Below are positions 35,249-47,405 of a DNA stretch of 64,000 nt, piece by piece. The DNA is from Bryoerythrophyllum caledonicum. Taxonomy: Eukaryota > Streptophyta > Bryopsida > Pottiales > Pottiaceae. A model generated the notes under the pieces. The model saw only the letters and a list, made by a program, of their open reading frames with translations. It was not told where the DNA came from and did no database searches. Each line of letters opens with the position of its first letter. The stretch's first letter is position 1. The stretch lies in contig OZ020516.1 in assembly GCA_963971425.1 (NCBI GenBank), positions 32,476,199-32,540,198 on the forward strand, given 5' to 3'. The position numbers and the translations under genes were made by a program.

Positions 35249-36184
35249 TTACCTTGAGTCACGGTCAAACCAAGGTTGATCCTTATCGGACGGACAACAG
35301 CCTCTACTGGACGGACAGCCTGATAGACGGACACTACCGGATGGACGGCTGAACAACCCTGCCTCTGGACTGAGTAGCTTCTTCTTGGCGTACATGTGCA
35401 CCACATACGTTGATAGCGGTGTCGCCGTCTTCCTCACCTTTGGAAGGTTTTTGACCATCCGGTCGACTTCGTCTTCTATCAAGGCCGCCCAGTCTACCGT
35501 ATGCTTCCCTTGCATTGTCCCAAGGAACAGGTTAGCTAAGTTTGCTACTACCCTCTTCGGCTTTTCCGGATGGAGAATGGGATTCTGGAAGGAAATCACT
35601 AATCTGGCGTCCGGATCCTTGAGATCTCCAAAGACGTATCCATCCTTTGGGTTGGCGGTCCAAAAGAACTCCCCTTTCACAAAGTTGTCGTTGCGCTCGG
35701 CCACCTTCACCTCCCCCTGCCAGAAGCTATAGGTTTTCCTCCATGCTGTAGTGGTCTATTCTTTCGGATGAGCCCTGATGCAGCCGTGGTACTAGTTCGG
35801 CGGCTTCTCCATGAGCTCCATCACCATGGCTTCACTCTAGAAAGCCCATGGTGTCCCCAACAGACCGTTGGAACCCATTACCTTCAAGTAGCTCTCCAAA
35901 ACCCTCGCTCCTCTTGGGAAGTAGGTAATTTCGGAGCCACCTTCTGGAGCATTAGGGTTCCGGCAGCCGGAGTCTTGCCCTTCTTCCCTGCCATCTTGTC
36001 CCACCTCTCGGTCTGCTTGCGCCTCGCAATCTTTCCAAAAGTACCAATATGCACTGACCTGACAAAAATCCTCGTTTCTAAAAACTACTTCTGAATTATG
36101 GAACCAGAAGACGGCAGGTAGAAACAAGCAGAGAGGAGAGAGCGTAGAAACGACAAAAAAAATGGTGGCGCCCTCCTCTGCCAT
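35249..36184 (-). pseudogene. Unidentified broken gene in TCCGGA-rich DNA
   Basis: Minus-strand frames 35837-36184 and 35249-35710 (VFGDLKDPDARLVISFQNPI, LANLFLGTMQGKHTVDWAAL) have protein-like composition but are separated by stops. I do not recognise the family; a retroelement or transposon protein is likely from context. The flanking DNA is rich in TTCCGG/TCCGGA, as at 53.3-54.6 kb. Confidence 0.35.
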
Positions 36185-36419
36185 ACGCGTTTTACATCCG
36201 GCACAATGTACGGATGCTCGTCGGGGTCATAATGCCGTTTCCGGATCCGGATGTCATCCGGACTGTTCCGACCAGTTCTGGATTCAACCAGACTCCAGCT
36301 TTCTAGATTTCCGGAAAAGTACAAAAACTGTATTGTTTAAGGATGCCGGTTCAGTAGTGAGACCTTATTTCTACCTAGGACCTATTTATGCTATTAAAAC
36401 CGAGTTTACTACCTAATTT

Positions 36420-37630
36420 TTTTATTTTCTTCAATTTCTTTCTGGATTTAGTGCTAGTGTCCAGAACCAAGTGGGAACACCTTCCCACAACGAGCAATTG
36501 CACTCTTCTTGAGTGTAGTTACCAACTCAACCTAGTCAAGCCAATAATATTCAAACTAGACGTAACTCCGCAGCATGCACTATGATCCACCTTACTATGT
36601 TAGAAGGGCGTTCAATTTTAAATATTCTGGCAACAAATCAAATGCGTACCAATTGTTGAACATTGATGTCCGCTCGCGCTTCTCTTTCATCTATGAATGG
36701 AACTAGAGCCGCAAATTGGGCAGGAAGATGCCCCTAGCCCGACCCGTGAAACAATCCCCCATCAAGTGGCACGGATGGTCCTCAATGAGATCAAGCATGC
36801 TTACAACCCAAACCCGAAGCCTACATTCGGTATCCAACGCCAAAATAGGCTCAAAAGCCTTGCCGGTATCCGACCATGGCCCAAGGTCTAATGTGGACCC
36901 TCTCTCCAGGTAGTTTGGTGAAGAGAAGCGGTAACACTGACACCTTGTACTCACCAACTTGGCAATTACGTGAAGTTCCTCAACTAGCTTTGAGATTTTG
37001 TATGCTATCAATCAACTTGACTTATGTGACCTCAAAAAAATACTTTTCATAGTTCAAATTTTATACTCCGATATTAAAAAGCTTTGACAAAGTGATAAAA
37101 ATCTTCATTTACATTGTTTGAATATTGATTTTATAAAAAAATAAGATTCCAAAATATTAAGATGTATTTTGATTGAATTTGGACCCTTTTTAAATTCAAG
37201 ATTGCATTGAAGTGTGCTAAGTATCCTAAGTGCATCTAAAATATGTTGACAAATATTATATGTTATGTAGATTGTAATCTAGTGAAAGTTGCAACTTTGT
37301 ATTGTGCAAAAAATTATTTTCATGAATGAAACAAAGGGCATTAACCTTGTAAAGTAAGAGTATCAAACAACTATTTAACCTACTTTAATTACTACAATAT
37401 TCCAATCTACGTGGTAAAAATTTCTATAAGAAAATTGACAAATATTTCTTATAGTATGTGAACAGATCCTACAAATAAAAGTGGAAAAACAAACCTACTT
37501 GTGAGTGTATTTTATTGTCACAAAAAAACACATTTTTAAACAATGTATTAAATACATACTCTTGTCCTTTAAAGCTTAAAATATTAAAATACATTTATAA
37601 AAGCAAGAATACTTTGGTAAAAAATATCTA
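36420..37630. other. AT-rich intergenic DNA
   Basis: Open frames near 36.7-37.0 kb exist on both strands without a domain. The rest has no coding signal. Confidence 0.4.
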
Positions 37631-37636
37631 AAAGAT

Positions 37637-38085
37637 TGAGACCTTTTATTTTGGTACAATTTGAGATCTTTTAGTATGGTACAATTTGAGATCTTTTACT
37701 TTGGTACATATTGAGATCTTTTCATTTGGTACAATTTGACATCTTTTACTTTGGTACATATTGAGATCTTTTCATTTGGTACAATTTGACATCTTTTACT
37801 TTGGTACAATTTGAGATCTTTTGCTTTGGTACAATTTGAAATCTTTTAATATGGTACAATTTGAGATCATTTACTTTGGTACAATTTGACATCTTTTACT
37901 TTGGTACAATTTGAGATCTTTTACTTTGGTACAATTTGACATCTTTTACTTTGGTACAATTTGAGACCTTTTACCTTGGTACAATTTGAGACCTTTCACC
38001 TTGGTACAATTTGAGATCTTTTACTTTGGTACAATTTGAGACCTTTTACTTTGGTAAAATTTCGGATCTTTTACTTTGGTATATA
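37637..38085. repeat. 25-bp minisatellite, about 18 copies
   Basis: Units of TTGGTACAATTTGAGATCTT plus TTACT, with TTGACATC and GTACATATTG variants. It ends about 250 bp before the PRP4-like reading frame. Confidence 0.92.
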
Positions 38086-38337
38086 TTTTTAGAATTTCCT
38101 TTACTTTGACATTATTTTTGTATTGATTTTACTTTGTCAAATGAATACATATATGTATGTGGACATATGTGTGCACTTGTTTACTTTATGTACATTGAAT
38201 ATTCAATGAATACATAATATTTTATGTACATTTGTGTAGACATTCATATATATGTTTACATGTATAAGTGTGTATAGCATATATATATAAATAATTATTT
38301 TCTCCACCAATTTTTGAAGATAGTTGTTAATTGAATA

Positions 38338-39910
38338 TTGATCATGGCGCATAAGGGAAATTTCCACAACACCAACAACATAAACAAGAAGCGTCCATGC
38401 CTCTTTCATGAATCTAGCCAACATTGCAAAAGATTATACAAAGATGGCAAAAAAGACACACTTGATGGAAAATATGATGATGGAGACTATCAAAAGCAAG
38501 GGAAGGAACATTTGGAATATGATGGTGTTGAAATTTTAAGAAAGGAAAGTCGGCAATGCAGGCAAAAATATTTAGATAAATACAAACAACAACAAAATGC
38601 GGAGGTTGATAAGACTCTCAAAGCCATTACAACTAATAACAACTCATCGACGAGGACTTATGCTATTTTTAGAAATGGTTCAAGTGAAAACAATGTAATT
38701 GACACTTTGTCCAGGGTTGGAGCTTTGGAACTATCATCTCAAAGAAGCAAGCCAACAAAATCTAATGATTTATTTTGCAACGACATGTTTGTAGAATCAC
38801 CTGTGGATGGTTGGAAAATAGAAAGAGGTGTTGGATTGGCCATCAATTCAATTGGGCTAGAAGATAATTGGGACGATCATGAAGGACGTTATCGTTTTCA
38901 ACTTGGAGAGGTCTTGGATGGCCGCTATTATATTTTGGCGTCGCTTGGAAGTGGAGTGTTTTCAAGTGTTGTCAAAGCTTCGGATTCAAAAGGATGTAAA
39001 GATGATTCCAATGATGTTGCGATCAAGATCATTCGCAACAACCATATCATGTACAAAAGCGGACTTGACGAGGTGGCAATTTTGAAAAAAATTAGCCAAA
39101 GTGGATGTTGAAGACAAAAGACATTGTGTGCGGCTACTCTCTAGCTTTGAACATCGAAACCATTTGTGTTTGGTCTTTGAGAATTTGGACATGAACCTTC
39201 GGAATGTCCTCAACAAGTACGGCCGCAACATTGGCATCAACTTGGTTGCAATCCAAGCTTACGCAAGACAAATACTTGTTGCACTCAAGCATTTGTGGAA
39301 TTGCCAAGTCTTGCACTGCGACATTAAGCCTGACAATATTTTGGTGTACAATCCAACGAATGTGCGGAAGTCAAAGTTAAAGCTTTGTGATTTTGGATCT
39401 GCAATGTTTCTTGGCACCAACGAAATCACTCCATACTTGGTTAGCCGATATTATCGAGCTCCTGAAATCATTCTTGGCCTACCTTACAACCATGCTCTTG
39501 ACATGTGGTCGGTAGCGTGTTGTTTGTACGAGCTTTACTCGGGGCGAATATTATTATGTGGAAATAACAACAATCAAATGCTACAATTGCACATGGAATT
39601 GATGGGAGTTTTCCCCAAAAAGATGTTAAAAAGGGCGCAATTCAAGAATCATCACTTCGACGAAGGTTTGAAGTTTAGCATGGTAGAAGAAGACCTTGTC
39701 ACAAAGAAGTTGGTGAAGAAGATCATTAGTAACGAACGCATTGCCAAATTCGTTGATATGAAACATCTTGTTGCAAGCATAGGTGGAGCCCGCGAAGATC
39801 CACGATTGGTTGCTCAATTCAACGATTTATTGGAGAAGATGCTTGATTTGGATCCAAGCAAGCGGATGACTGTGGTAGAGGCACTAGAACATCCATTCAT
39901 CTTGAAATAA
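38338..39910 (+). pseudogene. Intronless PRP4-type splicing kinase copy with one frameshift
   Basis: Plus-strand coding similar to PRP4 (PRPF4B), a CMGC/DYRK-type kinase of the spliceosome. The N-terminal half is short and polar, where PRP4 normally has a long RS-rich region. From GLEDNWDDHEGRYRFQLGE on, it tracks PRP4 closely. Key motifs are the glycine loop GSGVFSSVVKA, VAIKIIRNN, CVRLLSSFEHRNHLCLVFE, catalytic loop HCDIKPDN, DFGSA, and YLVSRYYRAPEIILGLPY. The frame breaks at the A7 run 39085-39091. Removing one A restores LKKLAKVDVEDKRHC, the PRP4 consensus. No introns are seen, though plant PRP4 genes usually have many, so a processed retrocopy is likely. All catalytic residues are kept, so a homopolymer sequencing error in a functional copy cannot be excluded. 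Confidence 0.82.
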
Positions 39911-40675
39911 TGATACAATTAAGTTTATATCTTAGCAACCAAGTTTTTGAGCTTGGATATCTATAACATATTCCACTGCAGTGTAAATCAGCCCCTAGTG
40001 TTCTCACATTTTAATGAAACTCCTTGTTTCCCTCCTTACTTTTGGTTTTTTAATTGTTGTTAACTATGAACAAAATGGTAGGAAATAGCACAACGTTTTT
40101 TGAGATAAACCTTGGTATGGAAACATACGTGCCAAAATACCATAGTTACTTCCTACACAAGTTAGGTATACACTCGTACAGTAAGCTCATAACACACATG
40201 TATAATTGTTTAAAAAACCTTGTCTAATCAATAAACAATGATTGGCAGTTAAGTTAGTGCAAAAACATGTTCCAAATTTATGACTTTCCAACAATACAAA
40301 GTTTTAACATATAATACGTTAGAGTATTACTTATTTTTTTGGTATGAAAGTGAAGCTTGGAGTCAATCACCACTGGCCTAATTCTTGCATTACAGTTCTC
40401 TCTTGTTAAACTTTATTTACGGTTTTCTTTTCATTGGATTGGAATCGATCTTTCTCATTTATATTATGGTTTTATTAAGATCGGTTTATCTACAATAAAT
40501 TTGAAGAGGAAAAAGGTGGCCAAGGTTTGTAGTAAAGTAGGAAAACATGGAAGAAGAACAAATTCTTTAAAAAACATGGAAGAAGAAAAAAAATTCTTTA
40601 CTTCAATACTATTAATAATCTATCACCTTGAACGGTCAAAGATTATGAAGATTCGTGAGCATGTGGGATTGTAAG
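39911..40675. other. AT-rich flank of the PRP4 copy
   Basis: No gene supported. No clear poly(A) tract was found next to the stop codon. Confidence 0.4.
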
Positions 40676-40679
40676 TATA

Positions 40680-40900
40680 GATTAATCCTTAAAGTTCCTT
40701 GACAATTTATTCCGAAAACACTTCAAAGTTGCTGATTCTAGTGTAAAGAGTGGTGAATTAAATAAAAACTTTTATTTCCAGTTTTAATCATAGGATCTTA
40801 ATTAAGAATGAATAATTAACATACTCACAAAATTTCATGAGGTGAAAAATGTCCTTCACAGGTTAAGACAGAATAATGCATTCACAAAAGTGGTAAGATC
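40680..40900. mobile_element. Degenerate copy of the TTAA MITE family
   Basis: ATTAATCCTTAAAGTTCCTT and then CACTTCAAAGTTGCTGATTC align with the start of the 8.66-kb copy (TTAACCCCTAAGGTTCCTTC, CACTTCAAAACTACTTATTC). No right end found. Confidence 0.45.
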
Positions 40901-42335
40901 ACCTCAGGTACCATAGGTGAAAAAGGTTCCTACTGTACTTATCCCACTCCACCTAAGGTAGAGGTTGATATTCCCGTTCGAATTTCAGGTTTGCATATTT
41001 AGACTTGTGAAAGAAAAAATTTATGATTTTTGGATGCTTCGCAAAGCTATTGCAAAGGCATCCCCAAAAAAAAAACATTTTTTGAGCATTTCTACAATTT
41101 TCTATGAATTTTTAAGAACGAATGCCTAGAGTAGCCAATAACCGCTCATAGAGTCATGGTGTTCATGAGAGGTTGGATTCTGAAAATAGAGCACTTGTGC
41201 ACCAATTCAAACCAATCAGAAGTTCTCAATTTTCCCAAGCATGGGCGGAATTAGAACAAGCTTGGACACTTTCTGAAGCCAGGCTGGTTGGTTTCTGACG
41301 CACAGCCCTGGAATGTAGGGTGCGACAATTGGAACTGCACGGAAATATCAACCGCTACCTTACATCCACTCCCCCACCCTTCCCCAAATACTTGACGACC
41401 AAAATAAGTAAATCCTTTGCACTCCACCCACTTCTAAATAACCCTAAAATACCCCTGACAGGTCATCACATTCCCTCACTGACGGATTCCAACTCAAGCA
41501 ATTGGATGCATGAAACTACAACTAAGTACTATAGTACACCAAACAATGCATATACATCAAACACTGCGTACAGTGGACAAAACTATTTCAAAACACCTAC
41601 ATTAATTCCAGTACATGCAAATTCCAGTGGTCCACCTCAATTCTCAATCCATATCAAATCATGTTCCTCTGAAAATAGTGTGGGATGTATTGAAATTGTT
41701 GACACAAAATAAATGTGGATTACGGAGAGGTGGCGGGGTGAGTGGCGATGAGGTGGTGGCAAGCGACAAGGAGTGGAAGATATTTGGTAGTGAGTGGCGG
41801 TGTGGTGGCAAAGAATGGTATGACACATGTTGAAATGTGACCACATCAATTCTGTTCCAAAACCTATTGATGTGACCCACATCATTTTTCACCCACGTTA
41901 TCCATAAATCAACACTATATTCAGTATTTGGAGTACTTCCTTTCCCAGAGGATTGTAGAAATGTGTACTCATGCATTCCTGAACAAAGGAAAAAGCTACC
42001 ATTCACCAATTCAGGACTGCTAGGAACAACTGACCGACATCAGGCAATAATGAAGAACAAACTACCAAACTACTCACACTCGGCATCACAAAGCACATAC
42101 GAATATTGTTAAACATGAAAGGGAGCTGAGCACACAGGAGCGTGATGGCATCATGATTGCTCATAGCTGAGCAGGTCGTTTTATTTTTCTCACAGATTTT
42201 ATATACATCAATGTATAGATTCACTGGTTCGTCTGTCCCTTGGGCCACCAACATGAACTGTGATATGATACAATCCAATGATATTACATCACTTTACATA
42301 GTGTCAAAATTTCTAGCTTCGGTTCATCTCCTCTA
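40901..42335. other. Intergenic, with a relic of the 12.4-kb TIR element
   Basis: Near 41630-41960 are the segments GTGGTCCACCTCAATTCTCA and AACACTATATTCAGTATTTG. They resemble the GGTGGACCACATCAATTCTA unit and the terminus of the element at 12.4-13.8 kb. Open frames at 41320-41712 and 42003-42278 carry no recognisable domain. Confidence 0.35.
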
Positions 42336-42336
42336 T

Positions 42337-42412
42337 CTATACACACATACACTTTGATGAGCCTGCTTGCAATCTATACACACATACACTTTGATGAGCC
42401 TGCTTGCATGTC
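42337..42412. repeat. Direct duplication of about 38 bp
   Basis: CTATACACACATACACTTTG followed by ATGAGCCTGCTTGCA occurs twice back to back. Confidence 0.85.
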
Positions 42413-42522
42413 AGAGAGTTTCCTGCTGTTAGTGTACATTGATTAAAATGCTCCACATTCCACCAGCGCCATTATTCAATATTACAGTCGGGTGCCATTC
42501 CCTCCGCAGCAAGTTTGCAAAC

Positions 42523-42618
42523 CTGTATCCAAAACGAAGATTTCCATGTCAGCAACTCAGAATTCTTGCGAAGATAGCACTAGATGTGATGATAGCAGAC
42601 AACTGAGAGATAAGTTAC
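42523..42618 (-). other. Possible 3'-UTR intron of the PLATZ gene
   Basis: On the minus strand, CAGACAG/GTAACTTATC downstream of the PLATZ stop and TTGGATACAG/GTTTGCAAAC would bound a 96-nt GT-AG intron. It would put an exon junction after the stop codon, a feature that can mark transcripts for decay. Inferred from splice-site look alone. Confidence 0.3.
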
Positions 42619-42700
42619 CTGTCTGGCTTGATTGCATGGCCACTACTGCTTCAGATCATGAACCCGTGAGAGCTGGCTGGTGGCGATGATCGGCGGTCGA

Positions 42701-43576
42701 TCAATAAAACGGTGCGCGCGCGGGATGGAACTGCTTGCGCGGATGCATTCTCGGGCTGTGCTCCTCGTGGCTGTCCGGCGTGGACGGGCCGTGCAGCCAG
42801 TCGTGGGCGAAGGCGGTGCCGGAGCCGAGGACCGACATGGGGGAGAGAGGGCATGCGCCGTCGTCGGAGTTCTTGCGCCGCTTGGAAGGCGGGGGTTCTA
42901 GCCCGAGAGATGCGCGCTTGCTCTGTTTCTTGGGCGTCGAGGGGGACATGAAGGCGCTAGTCGAGGTGTCGTGGTTCACGGAGTCGACGACGCCGTCGTG
43001 GCCGTCGCTGACGGACGGGGCGAGGTGGCTGTGGCCGTCGCCGCTGTTGGCGCGGCCGCTGAATCCCAGGACGCTCCAGGAGTCGGAGGAGGGCGAGAGG
43101 GTGAGCGCCGGGTCGCGGTCGTGGTTGCCGTAAATCGCCACCAATTTGCAGTTGATGGAGCAGAATTTGACCTGGTCCGCGAGGCTGCGGTGGCATGTGT
43201 CGCAGTACTTGGGAGCGCCTTTGCAGAGCTTGGGCTGCGGCCGCGACTGGAGGAACACGATCTTGGCGCTATTGATGGTGTACGCCTGAATGTTGGCGAC
43301 GTCGAGGTAATTCTGGATGTCGGCAATGCGCACCACGTCGCGGTGGGACGCCTTGCGCACCTGCACGGAGGCGTGCCCCGGGTGAAGCTGGTGCAGTCCC
43401 TCCGGACAGTAGGGCCCCGAGCAGCACGACAGGCAGAACTGGTTCTTCTCGTGCTTCCCCGTCTGGTGCTTCTTGCAATGCCCGAAGAACTCGGTCCGCA
43501 GCAATTGCGGGAGCCATACCGGCCCCTCGCGCGGCAAGCCGCTCGTGGATTGCTCCATTCCAGCCACGAATTCCAT
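42701..43576 (-). CDS. PLATZ-family zinc-binding transcription factor
   Basis: A 291-codon uninterrupted frame. PLATZ proteins are plant-specific zinc-dependent DNA-binding proteins that bind A/T-rich DNA and usually repress transcription. The N-terminal part PVWLPQLLRTEFFGHCKKH leads into the zinc region: CKKH (C34, H37), CLSC (C48, C51), C57, HQLH. Then come VQVRKASHRDVVRIADIQNY, IQAYTINSAKIVFLQSRPQP, and the second Cys cluster CDTCHRSL...FCSINCK. The C-terminal half is Ser/Pro-rich with a basic KKQSKRAS/KRRK segment and ends PARAPFY, like the conserved PLATZ tail. The second C-x2-C reads CPEG, with Gly where Cys is common. No intron interrupts the coding part. Met7 is an alternative start. 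The locus is GC-rich relative to its AT-rich neighbours. The long plus-strand frames over it are antisense shadows. Confidence 0.9.
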   Translation of the reverse strand: MEFVAGMEQSTSGLPREGPVWLPQLLRTEFFGHCKKHQTGKHEKNQFCLSCCSGPYCPEGLHQLHPGHASVQVRKASHRDVVRIADIQNYLDVANIQAYTINSAKIVFLQSRPQPKLCKGAPKYCDTCHRSLADQVKFCSINCKLVAIYGNHDRDPALTLSPSSDSWSVLGFSGRANSGDGHSHLAPSVSDGHDGVVDSVNHDTSTSAFMSPSTPKKQSKRASLGLEPPPSKRRKNSDDGACPLSPMSVLGSGTAFAHDWLHGPSTPDSHEEHSPRMHPRKQFHPARAPFY

Positions 43577-43599
43577 CCCACGAATTCCTCTCGGAAATG

Positions 43600-45350
43600 A
43601 GGGGCGAGATGACTAAAGATGAAAACAGAGGGAGAGCGAAATAGACTTGGAAGGCAACCGACAACGAATTACGAGTCACGCGGTAGCGGCGACACGAACT
43701 GGACCGTCGTTCTGCGTGCCAATGTTCTGAATTGTGAGCTCGGAATTCTCAGCAGGGTCAGGACCAACGCGCATAGAAGCGCAACCGAACAGAAAGTTGA
43801 GGAGCGCGTAGAAGTACATCACATTGACATGCCGGCTCCGTCTCTCACAGCAAATTCAGGCTTCAGTCACCCCTCGCAATCACCACCGCATTGAAACCAA
43901 AATGCGGCACCAAAAACTCCAGGTTCCTACGATTCCGCCAGCTCAATCATCCAATTCCACCCAGACGTGAACTACACCCCAATCTCCTAACGGCAGGAAT
44001 CTGAGACGTCCGTCTTATCTGAAACTCATGAGAATCTTGATCAGCAAACCTCCACTACCCGCATTCAGCAAAATCCACCTCAATCTAGACGTGATCAACC
44101 GACCGAGTCGAGTCCAGTTCTGCGCAGTATCGACTCTCAATCAAGCGCAATTCAGAACCAATTGCGGCGCCGTGAGGCCTGTACGGAGACCGTAATGTAG
44201 GATGTGATTGTGATAGCGGAGGTGGGAGAATTTGGGTGGAATTGGGAGCCGTGGGGGCGTAGATCAGACTCGTTCTGAGCGGAGACGGCGGCTGTCCGAG
44301 AGGGCCATGTGGCGCGATAGAGCGAGACGCGTGCCGGTGTGCAGGCCTTAGGCAGACCGGTATGTCCAAAGATTCCCCACCCAACCCGCCTCGACTGCCA
44401 GGCCGGGTGAAGCCCTACGCTCCACCCGCATTGGGTGTTAGTGTGGTTGCCTGCGACCGCTACCGATGCCGCGGTTTGGCGTGCATGCCGTCGCGAGATG
44501 AAATCATGGTGTGCCGCTTTCAGGTGCTGGAGATGCCACGCCGGGCAGCGCGATTCCTTTCTACGATGCATACTTAACCTCATGCCAATTTTACCAGCAT
44601 AATACTGACCGGAGGAATTCGCGGGTCAATCATTTTAGAGTCAACACTTTCACTTTGGGGGACAATGCGGCTGAATTGGTTTGAGTTACCCACAGTTTCG
44701 TCATAATTAATCCACAGTGGAGAATGTCAAAATAATTTGGAAATTCCAGAGCTTTGTCTAGGTGAGGAGTTCTTCATTTCCTGCTTCTGTTTTTGAGGAA
44801 TGTGGATCTGCATGTTATTCTCCTCGTAGGGTGGCCTCTCCAGAATTTACTGCGACAGTAGTGACCGGAGGCTTCAGCGGTAGACCGTAACCCTCCGCAT
44901 GCAACACTGTTTAATCTTACTAGGTCCAGTGACAACACTGTGCATGAAGAAGCAACTTAAATATACCGAATGCATCCACCAGCTCACAGAAAGCACAAAC
45001 TCCAGGCTAGCCCACATTTCCCCACAACCAACACAAGTGCTGACACATGTCCAAACCCAAAGTAGGTGCATGGAATGCAATGAAAGTGGGAAAGTCACCC
45101 AGCGAGTGACGCATCAAGCTTACTCACCAATCTTTATCCGTGGATCACACAAACCGGGTTGGACCATTCCCAAACCGAAGAATGCAGTTGGCGGGGAATT
45201 CATGTTGCGGAAGTTGTTATCCTTGTGGTTGCATGGTGACTGGGCATCCCATAGATGGGGAGCCTAGTAGGTGTGCCACGTGGCTCGCGGTAGGCGCTAT
45301 GTGGCAAGGCGCCAAAGGCGACAAGCAAGCGCATCTCCTGACGCAGGGCC
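43600..45350. other. PLATZ upstream region and intergenic DNA
   Basis: The first few hundred bases presumably hold the PLATZ promoter and 5' UTR. Later open frames (44152-44583 minus, 44899-45267 plus) show no recognisable domain. Confidence 0.4.
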
Positions 45351-45353
45351 TTA

Positions 45354-45771
45354 ACGTCAAAATACCTTAAACCGACACTTTAGTGATTGTGTGTTTCAAA
45401 AGTTGAGATTTAATTGCAAAAAAAATATGCTTGGGCAGAGAAATAAGGTTCTGATTTGTGAGAGAAAAAAAATTTGAAAACAACGCTGTAGATTGTGAGA
45501 AAAAAGAAAGAAAGTGGGTTTTCTCCAATCAACCCTAAAGCGACCAGGTTTAGTGACAAAACCAAACCTTAAAAGCACATTAAACCGTCACCTCTATCCC
45601 ACCAAACCGCCAGCTCCATCCAGCTCCATCCTTGCATTCATTGGTGGGCTTGGAATAGACTTGGAATATTTCTGACAGAAATTATGACAAAAAAAGAGAG
45701 GAAGAAATCCGGTTCTGCAAGGTCTGCAGGATCGCTTCAGGGTTGAGTGTCGGTTTAAGGTATTTTGACGT
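45354..45771. mobile_element. MITE with ACGTCAAAATACC... inverted repeats
   Basis: ACGTCAAAATACCTTAAACC at the left end and GGTTTAAGGTATTTTGACGT at the right end are perfect inverted repeats that extend a few bases further (CGACACT). TA flanks both ends (45352-45353, 45772-45773), consistent with a Tc1/mariner-type MITE. It is 418 bp with no coding capacity. Confidence 0.75.
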
Positions 45772-45822
45772 TACCACAGGGGAGGGGGAGGAAGTTTCAC
45801 AACTTCCTCCAACATGGCACTA

Positions 45823-47356
45823 CAGTCTAACCTTGTTAATATCACACCCTCCGTTTCACCCAAAAGTGTGATATTATCAAGGTGTGACAATTTTGATAAT
45901 ATCACATTTGGCAATTTTAGGCAAAATGTGATATTATAAAAAAAATCCAAAAAAAATCCAAAAAAAAGTTAGAAAATTAAATAAAACAACAAACTATCAT
46001 ACACTTGGTTTTCCAGCTTGAATAAATCACCAATAGATGCCATAACTCACAAAAACCAAAGAAATGAATCACTTTTAGTTGGTGACATCCATATTAGGAC
46101 ATAATAAGCTAGTAAATTCATTGAGACCTAACATAAATTATTTATCTCACCTCATGTGAAATAATCATTGAGACATAGCAGGTAACAAGGTGAAACGTAT
46201 ATAAATTATGTTAGGTCTCAGGTTTAACACTCGCTCCTCCAGCAAGTCTCAATTATAAAAATATGGTACACTCTGGAAGGAGCGGCTTCTTCTTCATCTG
46301 AATTTTTGTTTGTTAAAATTCTGTAGGAAATTCCGGATCAGAGCCTAAGCCAACAACGCATATAATTCTTCATGGTGACCCACCGCTCAGGCCCATTTCT
46401 ACCTCAAAGGCCTTCATAGCAATCCACAATCACAACCCAAGCTAATCAATCCACCACTGCAGTACTGTACGACCCTAAAGATCACACATGATTCCTACAC
46501 CTAGTAATAATTTGTTAGCAATTTACAAATTCATGGGCCGTTGTAGTACCAGGAAAAAATTGCTACTCCCACATGAGCTAAATTGTAACTCAAGTCGTTG
46601 GGGGTGTGCAACAGGTCGCTGCAGCTAATGGGTCGCTGCTTTGTTTCGGAAAACCAACAATCGATTCGCAGTGATCCAAGGGCTTTACAACAAAGGTACC
46701 TCGGAAACCAGACGAAAGAAGGTTCTGGATTCTCTGAAGAAAGACATCTGCAGGTCCCATAACGACATTGAGATTTACTCTAATTGCTACGCATTGCCAG
46801 AAGCCATGATTGAGATGATGATTCAACCCAACGACTTGCGACCTGTGACCCAACGACTTGATCGCATCCTCCACACTCCAACAACCTACGACCCAACCTG
46901 CGGACTTATCACGACCCCACCTTTACAATCCGGCACAGCTTGCAGATACCCTCGGGACAATGCCACCGCAAGGAAACTCTCAGGAAAACGGCCGCCGCAA
47001 GGAAACCCTCATATTCTCCAAAGTCATGTTGGTTCAAGCTCGAAACCCTCGCACTTCCCAGAACTCTCGTCCTCACCAATATCTATGATTTGCCGACATT
47101 TTTCATCCACAAATCACCCTCACTTGTACATACGGTACAATATTCCGACGAGATAGGACATCATCTATGCTTATTCATCCATCCATTTTTGATATTGTCA
47201 CACTTTCACTACATATTTTGAAAAAAAATGTGATATTATCAAGGGTGATAGTGATATTAACAAGGGAGTTTTACACTACGAAAATCCGTTTCAAGGTTTT
47301 GGGTGACAATATCAAGGTGTTCTATTAACAAGTGTGATATTATCAAGGTTAGACTG
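45823..47356. mobile_element. Non-autonomous pogo/Tigger-like element
   Basis: The left terminus CAGTCTAACCTTGTTAATAT and right terminus ATATTATCAAGGTTAGACTG are inverted with one mismatch. Both are flanked by TA. CAGT-starting ends rich in AACCT..ATAAT and a TA duplication are typical of pogo/Tigger elements. Further internal copies of GTGATATTATCAAGG lie inside both ends. At 1534 bp it holds a 171-codon frame at 46641-47156, but no DDE transposase motif is recognisable. Confidence 0.7.
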
Positions 47357-47405
47357 TAGTGGCACAAAAAATATTCTTTTCCTCCTTACATTGTGGACTT
47401 CCAGG

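Noticed and set aside
37637-38085. CRISPR-like array from regularly spaced repeats
   Set aside because: The repeats are contiguous 25-bp units without unique spacers, in a plant nuclear context.
39080-39115. Programmed -1 frameshift in the PRP4-like frame
   Set aside because: A -1 slip on the A7 run leads at once to a TAG. The repair needed is +1, which is most simply an extra A in a homopolymer.
42971-43600. 209-codon plus-strand frame over the PLATZ locus
   Set aside because: It is the antisense shadow of a GC-rich coding region with conserved protein motifs on the minus strand.
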